Positions 1-9,504 of a stretch of 64,000 nt of DNA are shown piece by piece; positions within the stretch are counted from its first letter, which is position 1; every line of letters starts with the position of its first letter. The stretch covers positions 248,001-312,000 of the forward strand of contig NZ_JACRSZ010000003.1 of NCBI RefSeq assembly GCF_014385005.1, written 5' to 3'. Source of the DNA: Jingyaoa shaoxingensis (lineage in GTDB: Bacteria > Bacillota > Clostridia > Lachnospirales > Lachnospiraceae). The notes beneath the pieces are model-generated. The model worked only from the letters and a program-made list of their open reading frames with translations. It had not been told where the DNA came from and did not search any database. The translations under genes and the position numbers were made by a program.

Positions 1-575
1 TCAAATAATTCTTTTACGCTGTCCAGATTGTTGTATTCTGCAGACAGGGTATCCTGTGTACATCCTGCCGGAACTCCGGCACTGTCCGGAATACCTGCTG
101 TCATCACACCGGAACCGGCCTTCACCAGCATGGCATCAGTATGTCCATGATAACATCCCATAAATTTCACGATTTTATTTCTGCCCGTATAGCCTCTTGC
201 CACACGGAGTGCACTCATAACCGCCTCTGTACCGGAATTCACCATACGTACCATCTCTATAGACGGAACCAAGTCGCACACAAGCTGCGCCATCTCCACT
301 TCTGCTTCTGTTGCCGCACCAAAGCTCAATCCTTTTCCGGCAGCCTTAACGACACTGTCCAGAATACGCTTGTCGTTATTTCCCAGAATCATTGGTCCCC
401 AGGAACCAATATAGTCCACATAAGTATTGCCATCCACATCTGAAATATACGGTCCGTCGGCACTTACAATAAATCTTGGTACTTCATGTACATTGCCATA
501 AGCTCTTACCGGGCTGTTTACTCCACCCGGGATCAGTTCTACCGCCTGTCTGAATAATTCTTCTGATCTGCTCAT
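1..575 (-). CDS. hemL: Glutamate-1-semialdehyde 2,1-aminomutase, N-terminal part (cut by window edge)
   Basis: The PLP enzyme converts glutamate-1-semialdehyde to 5-aminolevulinate, the second step of the C5 pathway started by HemA upstream. About 191 residues are visible. The N-terminus ([20 protein letters not shown]) and the segments [15 protein letters not shown] and [11 protein letters not shown] are characteristic of class III aminotransferases of this family. The catalytic lysine lies beyond the window. The start ATG overlaps the hemB stop in an ATGA tetranucleotide, so the two are probably translationally coupled. It is the last visible gene of the cobalamin/heme-precursor operon. The truncation is only the window edge. 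Confidence 0.95.
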   Translation of the reverse strand, partial: MSRSEELFRQAVELIPGGVNSPVRAYGNVHEVPRFIVSADGPYISDVDGNTYVDYIGSWGPMILGNNDKRILDSVVKAAGKGLSFGAATEAEVEMAQLVCDLVPSIEMVRMVNSGTEAVMSALRVARGYTGRNKIVKFMGCYHGHTDAMLVKAGSGVMTAGIPDSAGVPAGCTQDTLSAEYNNLDSVKELF

Positions 576-1555
576 CCTATTTTCCCCTCATCCATACATT
601 TTGCCAGTTCTTTTGCATAATAAGTAATATAGATATCTGCTCCTGCACGGTAAGCAGATACTGCCATCTCACAGATAATCCGTTCTTCGTCAATCCATCC
701 CATCTTTGCTGCTGCCTTGACCATGGCATACTCACCGCTGACACTGTAGCATGCAATCGGTGTGGTCACCTGTTCTCTTACCTTTGCCACCATATCCAGG
801 TAGGACATGGCAGGTTTTACCATAATGATATCTGCGCCTTCTTCTTCATCCAGCAGTGCTTCCTTGATTCCTTCTCTGCTGTTGTGGAAGTCCATCTGAT
901 AAGTCTTGCGGTCTCCGAATGCCGGTGCAGATCCTGCCGCATCACGGAACGGACCGTAAAATGCAGAAGCATATTTTACTGCATAAGACATAATCGGTAC
1001 ATTCGTAAATCCAGCTTCATCCAGTGCTTCACGGATTGCAGCTACTCTTCCGTCCATCATGTCAGAAGGTGCTACCATCTGTGCACCCGCTTTTGCATGG
1101 GAAACAGCGGTCTTTGCCAGCAGTTCCAGTGTCTTGTCATTATCTACATCATGATCGCACAGCACGCCACAGTGACCATGGGATGTATATTCGCACATAC
1201 ATACATCTGTTACCAGATACATCTGTGGAAAATGCTCTTTTGCATAACGCAGAGCTCTCTGTACAATACCATTGTCATCATAAGCCTGGCTTCCTACTTC
1301 ATCTTTCACTGCAGGAATACCAAACAGCATTACAGACGTTACACCTGTATCCAGAAGTTCCTGCAGGCATTCTCCCATACGGTCCACCGTATAACGATAC
1401 TGACCTTCCATGGAAGGAATCTCTTCTACTTTATTCTCTCCATCCATGACAAACATCGGATACATCAGAGAGGCTTTATCCATTCTGGTCTCCCGTACCA
1501 TCTTCCGAAGTGTCATACTTCCTCTTAAGCGTCTTGGTCTTTTTGTCATTTCCAT
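572..1555 (-). CDS. hemB: Porphobilinogen synthase (delta-aminolevulinate dehydratase)
   Basis: Condenses two 5-aminolevulinate molecules to porphobilinogen. The protein has 327 residues, the normal length. Two Schiff-base lysines are visible: K194 in [16 protein letters not shown] and K247 in [12 protein letters not shown]. The cysteines C119, C121 and C129 in [14 protein letters not shown] form the zinc-type metal site of this family. A GGAGGAAAG-like ribosome site precedes the start. A gap of 63 nt separates it from cobA/hemD, and its stop overlaps the hemL start. It supplies the same operon whose product pool feeds the corrin genes. Confidence 0.97.
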   Translation of the reverse strand: MEMTKRPRRLRGSMTLRKMVRETRMDKASLMYPMFVMDGENKVEEIPSMEGQYRYTVDRMGECLQELLDTGVTSVMLFGIPAVKDEVGSQAYDDNGIVQRALRYAKEHFPQMYLVTDVCMCEYTSHGHCGVLCDHDVDNDKTLELLAKTAVSHAKAGAQMVAPSDMMDGRVAAIREALDEAGFTNVPIMSYAVKYASAFYGPFRDAAGSAPAFGDRKTYQMDFHNSREGIKEALLDEEEGADIIMVKPAMSYLDMVAKVREQVTTPIACYSVSGEYAMVKAAAKMGWIDEERIICEMAVSAYRAGADIYITYYAKELAKCMDEGKIG

Positions 1556-1618
1556 CTGACTTTCCTCCTTGCATGACCTGTGTCTATAGGAACAGGGTCG
1601 TTATTGCTTTACTCCTAT

Positions 1619-3127
1619 TCAGTCCTGTTTCTGGCATAATTCTGCTACTTTTTCTACTACGGAATCCATAGTTGCTTTTTCTGACATCTCTGTCCGCATT
1701 CCAAGGGCATCTGCCGCCGCCTTTGTCTGTCTGCCGATGCAGACTGCGTGAACCTTCGTATAGTCCAGACCCTTTGTTGCTTCCGCAAAACCTTTTACTG
1801 TGGACGCACTGGTAAACACCGCATAATCAATGCTTCCATTTTCAAATTCCTGTTTTTCATTAATGAGAGCAGAACCTGCATATATGGTATCATATGTAGG
1901 GATATCGTCAATAGTTGCTTTTCGTTTTTCTGTCAGAATCTGCACCAGTTCCTGATTGCCGATAGATGCCCTTGGAATCAGAATGTGGTCTCCGTCATTG
2001 CACTTTTCTGCCAGAGCCTTTCCAAGTGCCTCTCCGTAAAACTCTTCCGGTACCAGATCTGGATAAAGCCCGCGTTTCTCTAATTCTTTTGCTGTACCAG
2101 ATCCAATCACAGCCAGACGCACCTGACCCAGTTTTCGGATATCCTTATGCTGTTTTTCCATTTCTTTAAAGAAAATACGCACTCCCGTAGGACTGGTAAA
2201 TACCAGCCACTGGTATGTCTCAATCTGCTCTAATGCTTTCACCAGACGGCTCTGGTCTTCACATGGCACAATGCGGATTGCCGGAAGTTCCAGCACTTCT
2301 GCACCGGCACTGCGAAGCTTCTGGGACATCTCAGAAATCAGTTCTTTTGGTCTGGTAACCAGAATCTTCTTGCCTGCCAGTGGAAGTTTTTCATACCATT
2401 CAAATTCTTCTGCCAGACTGCATACTTTTCCTACTACAATTATAGCCGGTGTTTCTGCACCACGCCGTTCTACTTCTTCTTTTAATGTGGACACCGTTGC
2501 CACGATTCTTCTCTGTGCCGCAGTGGTTCCCTTAATCAAGAGGGCTGCCGGCATATCCGGATCCATGCCTGCCTGAAGCAGTCCCTGGCAGATATCTCCA
2601 AGGGCAGATACTCCCATAAGAAATACAAGGGTTCCTTTTGTCTTTACCAGTGCCTCAAAATCAATATTATAACTCTCTCCCTGACGCTTATGTCCGGTAA
2701 TAATATGAAGAGAAGAACAATAATCCCTGTGAGTAACCGGAATGCCGTTATATGCCGGAACGGAAAGTGCCGAAGTCACGCCTGGAACTACTTCATAGGG
2801 AATCCCTTCTTTCACCAGAAGCTCCAGTTCCTCACCGCCACGTCCAAACAGGAATGGATCTCCACCTTTTAAACGCACTACACGTTGTCCTTTTTTTGCC
2901 TCATCCACCAATACCTGATTGATCTGTTCCTGCTTCATGATATGTTTGCAGGAACGTTTTCCCACGTTAATCATTTTGGCATCTTCGGGTATTATATTCA
3001 AAATACTCTGTCCAACCAGTGCGTCATATACCACCACTTCTGCCTGCTTCAAAATCTGTTCACCCTTTCTGGTAAACAGTCCCGGATCAGAAGGTCCGGC
3101 TCCTACCAGCCATACTTTTCCTGTCAT
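1619..3127 (-). CDS. cobA-hemD: Uroporphyrinogen-III C-methyltransferase / uroporphyrinogen-III synthase fusion
   Basis: A 502-residue bifunctional protein. Residues 1 to about 240 are SUMT (CobA/CysG-A type), with VGAGPSDPG near residue 8 and GGDPFLFGRGGEE at 88-100; it makes precorrin-2 with S-adenosylmethionine. Residues about 255-502 are HemD, which cyclises hydroxymethylbilane to uroporphyrinogen III (KKILVTRP, VFTSPTGVRIFF, AVIGSGTAKEL). The fusion is common in Clostridia and channels flux toward siroheme and cobalamin. Its ATG overlaps the hemC stop (ATGA). No precorrin-2 dehydrogenase domain is present in it. Confidence 0.97.
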   Translation of the reverse strand: MTGKVWLVGAGPSDPGLFTRKGEQILKQAEVVVYDALVGQSILNIIPEDAKMINVGKRSCKHIMKQEQINQVLVDEAKKGQRVVRLKGGDPFLFGRGGEELELLVKEGIPYEVVPGVTSALSVPAYNGIPVTHRDYCSSLHIITGHKRQGESYNIDFEALVKTKGTLVFLMGVSALGDICQGLLQAGMDPDMPAALLIKGTTAAQRRIVATVSTLKEEVERRGAETPAIIVVGKVCSLAEEFEWYEKLPLAGKKILVTRPKELISEMSQKLRSAGAEVLELPAIRIVPCEDQSRLVKALEQIETYQWLVFTSPTGVRIFFKEMEKQHKDIRKLGQVRLAVIGSGTAKELEKRGLYPDLVPEEFYGEALGKALAEKCNDGDHILIPRASIGNQELVQILTEKRKATIDDIPTYDTIYAGSALINEKQEFENGSIDYAVFTSASTVKGFAEATKGLDYTKVHAVCIGRQTKAAADALGMRTEMSEKATMDSVVEKVAELCQKQD

Positions 3128-4023
3128 GCTTTTTTACTCCTTCCATATTCTGCTTTCAACTGAAGTGCCAGTTTTTCTCCCAGACTTTCTGACTGGTCTG
3201 CAGGCCCTGTCAGGCTTCCCTTTAGATACCCGCCGTCTTCTTCATTATAATACAGTCCAAGAAGCAGAATCTGTCCATTCTGAATTCTTGCATGTGCAGC
3301 CACCGGTGAAGAGCATCCACCATCCAAAACACGGACAAAAGCCCGTTCACAGAGAGCACAGGCTCTTGCTTCAGGATCATCATATGTCTTCAGAAATCTA
3401 TAATCCTCTCCTGATCTTCCCTGAATGCCAAGAATTCCCTGGCCTGCTGCAGGAATCATCTCCTCCGGTTCCAGGAAACGGCTGATTCGTTCTTCCAGCC
3501 CCAGACGCTTTAATCCTGCTGCTGCCAGAATCAGTGCAGAAAAATTGCCTTCATCCAGCTTACGCAGACGGGTCAGTACGTTGCCACGCACTGTGGCAAA
3601 TGTTGCCTGTGGATACAGTTCCTGTAGCTGCAGAATCCGTCGCTTGCTGGAACAGCCAATCGGCTTGTCAAACTTCAGCTCTGTTACTCCTTCCGGCAGT
3701 ACCAGCACATCCCGCGGATCTTCTCTCTTAGAGAAGGCTACCAGTGGCAGTTTCTCCGATACCTCCATGGGCATATCCTTTAAGCTGTGTACAGACAGAT
3801 CACTTCGTTTTTCCATCAACGCTTTGTCCAGTTCTTTTACAAATAATCCCTTACCGCCCACCTGATCTAATGTACGGTCCAGAATCACATCCCCGGTTGT
3901 TTTCATGGTCAGAACATCTACCTGGATGTCCGGGCAATGTGTCTCTATATATGTTTTTACCATTTCGGTCTGAATGACAGCCAGCCTGCTTTCCCGGCTG
4001 CCAATGATTATTTTCCTGCTCAT
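3124..4023 (-). CDS. hemC: Porphobilinogen deaminase (hydroxymethylbilane synthase)
   Basis: Polymerises four porphobilinogen units into hydroxymethylbilane. With the start at MSRKIIIGSRESRLA the protein has 299 residues. I chose this start because it overlaps the hemA stop (ATGA) and matches the family N-terminus; an upstream in-frame start would add 11 unrelated residues. The dipyrromethane cofactor cysteine is C237 in LDGGCSSPVAAHA, and the catalytic aspartate is D83 in HSLKDMP. It overlaps both neighbours by 4 nt, so hemA-hemC-cobA/hemD is a tightly coupled unit. Confidence 0.97.
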   Translation of the reverse strand: MSRKIIIGSRESRLAVIQTEMVKTYIETHCPDIQVDVLTMKTTGDVILDRTLDQVGGKGLFVKELDKALMEKRSDLSVHSLKDMPMEVSEKLPLVAFSKREDPRDVLVLPEGVTELKFDKPIGCSSKRRILQLQELYPQATFATVRGNVLTRLRKLDEGNFSALILAAAGLKRLGLEERISRFLEPEEMIPAAGQGILGIQGRSGEDYRFLKTYDDPEARACALCERAFVRVLDGGCSSPVAAHARIQNGQILLLGLYYNEEDGGYLKGSLTGPADQSESLGEKLALQLKAEYGRSKKA

Positions 4024-5270
4024 TTCTGAAATACATCTCCCATTGCTTCGATACATTCCCGGAATGTCTGATCGCTGAGTCTTGATTTCATTCCGAAAAT
4101 CATTTTATTTATTACTTTTCCTGCCGCTGCTTCCACATACTCTTGAAGGCGGTCAATCTGCTCCACTTCCTGCGGTGCTTCTTCTCTGGCAGTTCTCATC
4201 AGTTCCTTTACCTGCTTCTGGATCCTTAAATGAAAATCTTCTGTTGCCTGCTTTTTAATAACCTGCACCTGTTCAATGATATCTCTGCCTTCATACCAGT
4301 CAAAAAACTCGTGCATCTGCACATCCAGAATGCCTTCCGCTTTTTTGATGTTTTCTTTTACCTGTTCACTGGTGTGATCTGCCTTAAAATAATCAATATC
4401 ATACAACGTTACATGCTTCAGATCACCTGTACAAACTTCAATGTCCCTTGGCACTGCCAGGTCAATCATGACCACGTCATGGTTCAGATGAAGATTCTCT
4501 ACTGCTTCACAGGTCAGTGTATAATTCGGACTGGATGTGGCACTGACTACATAATCACACTCCGGAAGCAGTTCCAGCCTTTTGCCGTAATCAATCCGGG
4601 CACAGCCTTCCGGGATCTGCACCACACCGCTGCGATACTGTCTGACTGTGACCGTAACAGAAGCTCCCTGCCCCCGGAACACGTTTGCAGAAAGCTTTCC
4701 CATTTCTCCATTTCCGATCACCATACAGTTTTTTCCTTCAAAGACATATCCCTGATCTTTTAATTCCTGTACTGCTTTATGAATAGCAGAACTGTTGGCA
4801 TCGGAAAGCACCACTTCTGTTTTTACTTTTTTGGCTGCTGTAACCGCCATGCGGAACAGAACTTCCAGTACATTGTCTGTGGCATACTGATCTCTTGCCA
4901 TGGTCAGCGCATCCTTCACCTGTGTGATAATCTGATCTTCTCCCAGAATTCTGGACTGAAGTCCACAGGATAATTCAAACAGATGGTGCACTGCCTCTCC
5001 TTCCCGGCGACAGATCAGATAATCACGGTATGTATCCGGATCGATTTGTTTTTCCTGACAAAGCATTTCGTAAAGATCTACGTCTTCTTCTACACTGCTG
5101 ACCCAGATCTCCATCCGGTTACAGGTAGAAAGTATAATGCATCCTGCAATATCCGGACGCTCTTTCCATTTTTCCAGTGTTTCTCCAATTGCTTTTTTCG
5201 TAAAGGAAAAGACGGTACGGACATCGATAGATGCCCGTGTATGATCTATTCCTATCATCTGTATACTCAT
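4020..5270 (-). CDS. hemA: Glutamyl-tRNA reductase
   Basis: Reduces glutamyl-tRNA to glutamate-1-semialdehyde, the committed step of the C5 route. With the start at MSIQMIGIDHTRASIDVR the protein has 416 residues; this ATG overlaps the cbiK stop (ATGA), while a longer in-frame reading would add 24 unrelated residues. C50 in the STCNRMEIW motif is the thioester nucleophile. The NADPH-binding segment CMVIGNGEMGKL lies mid-protein, and the C-terminal helical dimerisation region is complete. Its position directly after cbiK shows that heme-precursor supply is tied to cobalamin synthesis here. Confidence 0.97.
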   Translation of the reverse strand: MSIQMIGIDHTRASIDVRTVFSFTKKAIGETLEKWKERPDIAGCIILSTCNRMEIWVSSVEEDVDLYEMLCQEKQIDPDTYRDYLICRREGEAVHHLFELSCGLQSRILGEDQIITQVKDALTMARDQYATDNVLEVLFRMAVTAAKKVKTEVVLSDANSSAIHKAVQELKDQGYVFEGKNCMVIGNGEMGKLSANVFRGQGASVTVTVRQYRSGVVQIPEGCARIDYGKRLELLPECDYVVSATSSPNYTLTCEAVENLHLNHDVVMIDLAVPRDIEVCTGDLKHVTLYDIDYFKADHTSEQVKENIKKAEGILDVQMHEFFDWYEGRDIIEQVQVIKKQATEDFHLRIQKQVKELMRTAREEAPQEVEQIDRLQEYVEAAAGKVINKMIFGMKSRLSDQTFRECIEAMGDVFQK

Positions 5271-6049
5271 TTTGCTTCCCTCACATGGCGTACAAACATA
5301 TTCTGGATTCCTTCCAGTTCTCCCAGACCGATGATATGGCATTCCACATCATAACCTGCTCTCTTCAGCTGGCCTCCCCAGGAGTCTTCTTCGTCTCCTG
5401 CCATATCATTTTTTGCATGATCTCCTGCTACGATCATAAACGGAGCCAGATGTACCTTCTTCACATCCCGACCGTCAATTTTTTTCATAATCATCTCCAG
5501 TGTCGGAAGTGATTCTACCGTACCTACATACATATTTTTATGTCCTGCCGCTTTCAGAGCCTCATCCAGCTGTTCATAAACAACATTGGCCTCATGAGAA
5601 GTTCCATGTCCCATAAAAATAATCAATTCATCTTCTGGGACACTGTTCCAGTATTCTCCCAGGATTTTCACAATTTCTTCTTTGTCTTGTTCTGTTACAA
5701 ACAGGGCATCACCGGTCTTTATTTCTTCAAAATCAGCTTCTGCCAGGTGAACCTGCTCACACATTTTATCATTTTCAATGGCATTCATCACATGGGTCGG
5801 CTGTACTGTCACTGTGCGAATACCGTCCTTTTTCATCCTTGCAAATGCTTCCTGCACACTGTCAATGTGTACGGCATCCCGCTTTTCCAGCTTTTTCCGT
5901 ATCATATCACTGGTCCATGCACGGTATATCCGGCGCTCCGGATAGCTTTCCTGCAATTTTGCTTCAATCCTGTCAATGGTTCTCTCTCTGGTGTCGTTAT
6001 GGCTGGTTCCAAAACTGACTGCCAGAATTGCCTCTGTCTGTACTGCCAT
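5267..6049 (-). CDS. cbiK: Anaerobic cobalt chelatase (sirohydrochlorin cobaltochelatase), CbiK type
   Basis: Inserts Co2+ into sirohydrochlorin (factor II) at the start of the anaerobic corrin pathway. It has 260 residues, typical of cytoplasmic CbiK, and no signal peptide. Candidate metal and catalytic histidines are H148 in FMGHGTSH and H211 in VAGDHAKND, with E179 in TVESLPT; these correspond in context to the histidine pair and glutamate of Salmonella CbiK. It follows the YARHG gene by 26 nt and overlaps hemA. The preceding oxidation of precorrin-2 to sirohydrochlorin has no gene in this window. Confidence 0.95.
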   Translation of the reverse strand: MAVQTEAILAVSFGTSHNDTRERTIDRIEAKLQESYPERRIYRAWTSDMIRKKLEKRDAVHIDSVQEAFARMKKDGIRTVTVQPTHVMNAIENDKMCEQVHLAEADFEEIKTGDALFVTEQDKEEIVKILGEYWNSVPEDELIIFMGHGTSHEANVVYEQLDEALKAAGHKNMYVGTVESLPTLEMIMKKIDGRDVKKVHLAPFMIVAGDHAKNDMAGDEEDSWGGQLKRAGYDVECHIIGLGELEGIQNMFVRHVREAK

Positions 6050-6075
6050 TCCTCTTCCCCTTTGTTTCTTTTCTG

Positions 6076-7260
6076 TTAAAACTGATTGATATTATGAGCC
6101 TGCTCATATTTTACAATCGTATCTATATTCGTTCTTTCAAAATCATTAAACACACTGGCTGCATACTCTTCTGTAAAATCCGATCCGCTCACTGTCGGCT
6201 GATACCAGGATTTGCTTCTGAAATAGCTGTCCAGATCTTCATTCACGAACATTCTTCCATGTCTTGCATAGATCTCGTTTCTTGCCAGAAGAATCTCATA
6301 ATCTGACAGTCCGGTGAGATCTTCCTCCGTAATATAACGGCTGCTGCTGTCCGGAATAATATAATCCCCGGATGAAACCGTTTCTGTGGAAGCTGTCTGT
6401 TGTCCGGAATCAGAATGTTCCGCCGCAGCTGCAAAATTTTCCTGTCCTTTGTTCTCTCTGTTTTCATTCCGGTAACTGTGGAACATGGTTTCTCCGTATT
6501 CCATCATTTCACTTTCCGGATTGCTCTTATAATACATAATATCGTCCATGGACGCTGTGAGATATCTCTGAATGGTACTGATTCTGGTCAAATTATCCAC
6601 CTGATCCGGTATTGACGTCGTCACAAGCTCTGCCGGATACAGTCCAAGAGAATTCAATACATCCCTGGCTTCTGCCAGATCTGTATCCTCCCATGTACTT
6701 CCCAATATTCCGGTATCTGTCTGCTGTACAAAATCCGCACCATCATAGGTAAACGTTTTCAGATTCCATTCCACTCCATCTGCCAGTATCCCTGCGGTCT
6801 CATTTTCCTCACAGCAAAGATAGATTCCATTATCCGTATTGACCAGGAACACTTCGATATCTGCGGCATTCAGAGTCAGAATGTCCTCTGCCAGAGTACA
6901 CTGTGCCACTCTCTTCAGTTTATCACCTTCATACTGATATACTTCTGCCACCAGATTATTCTGGTTTGTATTCTCATCTGGCTGTTTTACACGGACAGCC
7001 AGCAGTTCCTCACTGCCGTCCCAGTTCAGATCCAGCTGATCGAGTGCAAGATATCCGTTATAGTTCTTATATTCCAGAGATGACAGCCATCCGTACAAAT
7101 AAGCAGACTCCGTATAATCATAAACCTGCGTATCTGAAGAATAAGTATAAAACAGTTCTTCAATATCTACCGCATCTTCTGCTCCTGCTCCCTGTACCAC
7201 TCCCAGTACTATCATACCGGTCAGTGCCGCTGCCTTCATTACATTTCTTCTGTAGTTCAT
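6076..7260 (-). CDS. Secreted YARHG-domain protein of unknown function, inside the cobalamin operon
   Basis: The protein has 394 residues from the ATG at 7260, which has GAGGAGG nine bases upstream; a TTG two codons earlier is less likely. The N-terminus is a signal peptide (basic start, hydrophobic AALTGMIVLGVV, cleavage near GAGAEDAV). The C-terminal 80 residues are a YARHG domain (LLARNEIYARHGRMF followed by YFRSKSWYQP), an extracellular domain of unknown role in Firmicutes. The middle, about residues 30-300, resembles a lipoprotein-like sensor region, but I recognise no enzyme motif. It lies between cbiC and cbiK in the same direction. The 89-nt gap before it contains a weak promoter-like pair (ATGTCA, 17 bp, TATGAT), so it may also be transcribed separately. 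Confidence 0.85.
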   Translation of the reverse strand: MNYRRNVMKAAALTGMIVLGVVQGAGAEDAVDIEELFYTYSSDTQVYDYTESAYLYGWLSSLEYKNYNGYLALDQLDLNWDGSEELLAVRVKQPDENTNQNNLVAEVYQYEGDKLKRVAQCTLAEDILTLNAADIEVFLVNTDNGIYLCCEENETAGILADGVEWNLKTFTYDGADFVQQTDTGILGSTWEDTDLAEARDVLNSLGLYPAELVTTSIPDQVDNLTRISTIQRYLTASMDDIMYYKSNPESEMMEYGETMFHSYRNENRENKGQENFAAAAEHSDSGQQTASTETVSSGDYIIPDSSSRYITEEDLTGLSDYEILLARNEIYARHGRMFVNEDLDSYFRSKSWYQPTVSGSDFTEEYAASVFNDFERTNIDTIVKYEQAHNINQF

Positions 7261-7349
7261 TTTCAAAATCCTCCTCTACATGTCTCACTGTATGTATCAT
7301 AACATACTGCGGTATTCCTGACATTAACTGGATCTTAAGTTTTTCTTAG

Positions 7350-7985
7350 TTAATCTCTTCCGCCTGCCATGTAAAGAAGTGCATTACAGATACATGCAGC
7401 TATATTGCTGCCGCCTTTTCTGCCCTTTGCCACAATGTAAGGTACCTCTGCCTGCATAATCAGTTCTTTGGATTGTACCACATTCACAAATCCTACCGGC
7501 ACTCCGATAATCAGCTCTGGCTTTAATTTTCCGTCTTCGATCAGTTCATAGAGACGTACCAGTGCCGTTGGTGCGTTACCAATGGCAAAAATCAGTGGTT
7601 TGCTCATCTCTGCCGCCTTATCCATGCTGGCAGTTGCCCGGGTAGTTCCATTTTTCTTTGCCGTCTCTGCCACATCTGCATCTGACATGAAGCAGTATAC
7701 TTCTCCTCCATATTTTGCCAGTGCCTTTTTATTGATGCCCGACTTTGCCATCTGGGTATCTGTTACAATACAGGCACCGTTTTTCAGTGCTTTCAGTGCC
7801 TTCTCTACTACATCCTCAGAAAAACACAAATTCTTTGCATAATCAAAGTCTGCACTGGTATGAATGCATCTTTTAATAATCGGTGCTTCTTTTTCCGGAA
7901 GATCATATCCCAGTTCCTCTGTAATGATTTCAAAACTGCGTTTTTCAATATCCATTGGTTTTACATTCTCAAGCTGTACTTTCAT
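7350..7985 (-). CDS. cbiC: Cobalt-precorrin-8 methylmutase
   Basis: Moves the C-11 methyl group to C-12 of the corrin ring to give cobyrinic acid. It has 211 residues, the usual length. The general acid/base histidine is H42 in RCIHTSADFDYA. Other family segments are TDTQMAKSGINK, AIGNAPTAL and GVPVGFVNVVQSKE. The start codon abuts the cbiP stop with no gap, consistent with one operon. Confidence 0.97.
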   Translation of the reverse strand: MKVQLENVKPMDIEKRSFEIITEELGYDLPEKEAPIIKRCIHTSADFDYAKNLCFSEDVVEKALKALKNGACIVTDTQMAKSGINKKALAKYGGEVYCFMSDADVAETAKKNGTTRATASMDKAAEMSKPLIFAIGNAPTALVRLYELIEDGKLKPELIIGVPVGFVNVVQSKELIMQAEVPYIVAKGRKGGSNIAACICNALLYMAGGRD

Positions 7986-9503
7986 TTATATTCCCTCTTC
8001 CAGAATCTCATAGATTTTCTTCATATCCAGATGTTCCCGCAGGCCTGCTGCCAGCAGATCATACTGTGTTTCTTTAAACTGGGCAAAATCCACGGATGTG
8101 ATCTGGGATACATCCAGTCCCTTTTCCCGTCCGATGGCACGGATCACTGCCTTAGGCACTTCTTCTTTATCAAATACTCCATGCACGTAGGTTCCATATA
8201 CATGATCTGTATAAGCACCGTCTTCTTTTGTTTTTCCTTTCGTCTGGGCGCCATGGTCTGTAATCTCTGTCAGGGAGGATGCCCCTTCTCTTAAAGTTGA
8301 AACACCCATATGAATCTCATACCCCTCCAGTTCTACACCTGAGAGTTCCTTTAATCTTCCTCCAACCGTTGTAAAAGCTCCACTGACACGGGTTCTGGTC
8401 TTGTCCCCTGCAAAAACGGTATCCATCGGAAGCAGCCCCATCCCCTTCATGGTTCCTCCTCCTTCCACACCGTCCGGATCACTTAAGGTTTCCCCCAGCA
8501 TCTGATAGCCGCCACAGATACCGAAAATCAGCTTCCCGGATGCTGCTGCCTTAAGAATGGCAGCTTCCAGTCCGTTCTGACGCATCCACGCCAGGTCAGA
8601 CATGGTACTCTTGGTTCCCGGCAGAATGATCAGATCCGGATTCTTCAATTCGGATACACTGCCCACATACCGAAGTGATACGCCTTCCATACTTTCAAAT
8701 GGATTAAAGTCTGTAAAATTTGAGATTCTCGGCAGGCGAATCACTGCAATGTCAATCACACCTACTGCTTCTTTTCGGTCAAAACGCTCTGTCAGACTGT
8801 CTTCATCCTCTACCTGAATCTGCAGATACGGTGCCACGCCCACAACCGGAATTCCTGCCTTTTCCTCCAGCATTTTCACACCGGGATCAAGAATGGATTT
8901 GTCACCACGAAATTTGTTAATGATCAGGCCCTTCACCATCTTTTTCTCGTCTTCTTCCAGAAGCATGACCGTTCCGATCAGCTGTGCAAACACACCTCCC
9001 CGGTCAATGTCTCCTACCAGGAGTACCGGTGCACCTGCCATTTTGGCCATTCCCATATTAACGATATCTTCTTCCTTCAGATTGATCTCTGCCGGACTGC
9101 CTGCGCCTTCAATGACAATGATATCATATTCTTCTTCCAGCTTATGATATGCTTCCATGATCTGTGGAACCAGTTGTTTCTTATAGGCAAAGTAATCTCT
9201 GGCTTTCATGTTCCCCAGGACTTCTCCGTTGACAATCACCTGTGAACCCACATCTGTAGTCGGTTTTAGCAGAATCGGATTCATATATACGGAAGGCCTG
9301 ATGCCGGCTGCCTCTGCCTGCATGACCTGTGCCCTGCCCATCTCCAGCCCTTCTTCTGTAATAAAAGAATTCAGTGCCATATTCTGTGACTTAAACGGAG
9401 CCACTTTATAACCATCCTGCTTAAATATTCTGCAGAGCCCCGCTGCCAGCAGGCTCTTGCCTGCATTGGACATGGTTCCCTGTACCATAATTGCTTTTGC
9501 CAT
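7986..9503 (-). CDS. cbiP: Cobyric acid synthase, glutamine-hydrolysing
   Basis: ATP-dependent amidation of adenosylcobyrinic acid a,c-diamide at side chains b, d, e and g, using glutamine, to give adenosylcobyric acid (CobQ/CbiP). The protein has 505 residues. The N-terminal P-loop-like synthetase domain carries [17 protein letters not shown] at residues 6-22. The C-terminal class I glutamine amidotransferase domain has nucleophile C330 in [14 protein letters not shown] and the histidine segment [10 protein letters not shown] near residue 440. It is contiguous with cbiC and one base from cobD. Confidence 0.97.
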   Translation of the reverse strand: MAKAIMVQGTMSNAGKSLLAAGLCRIFKQDGYKVAPFKSQNMALNSFITEEGLEMGRAQVMQAEAAGIRPSVYMNPILLKPTTDVGSQVIVNGEVLGNMKARDYFAYKKQLVPQIMEAYHKLEEEYDIIVIEGAGSPAEINLKEEDIVNMGMAKMAGAPVLLVGDIDRGGVFAQLIGTVMLLEEDEKKMVKGLIINKFRGDKSILDPGVKMLEEKAGIPVVGVAPYLQIQVEDEDSLTERFDRKEAVGVIDIAVIRLPRISNFTDFNPFESMEGVSLRYVGSVSELKNPDLIILPGTKSTMSDLAWMRQNGLEAAILKAAASGKLIFGICGGYQMLGETLSDPDGVEGGGTMKGMGLLPMDTVFAGDKTRTRVSGAFTTVGGRLKELSGVELEGYEIHMGVSTLREGASSLTEITDHGAQTKGKTKEDGAYTDHVYGTYVHGVFDKEEVPKAVIRAIGREKGLDVSQITSVDFAQFKETQYDLLAAGLREHLDMKKIYEILEEGI

Positions 9504-9504
9504 A

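Noticed and set aside
884..1528. Plus-strand reading of 214 residues opposite hemB
   Set aside because: Shadow of hemB with cysteine- and histidine-rich low-complexity translation; no ribosome site or family match. The same holds for other opposite-strand readings in the cob/hem operon.
3124..4056. Longer hemC reading starting at 4056
   Set aside because: It adds 11 residues that are not family-like; the ATG at 4023 overlaps the hemA stop and begins with the conserved MSRKIIIGSRESRLA.
4020..5342. Longer hemA reading starting at 5342
   Set aside because: It adds 24 unrelated residues from inside cbiK; the ATG at 5270 forms ATGA with the cbiK stop and starts with MSIQMIGIDH.
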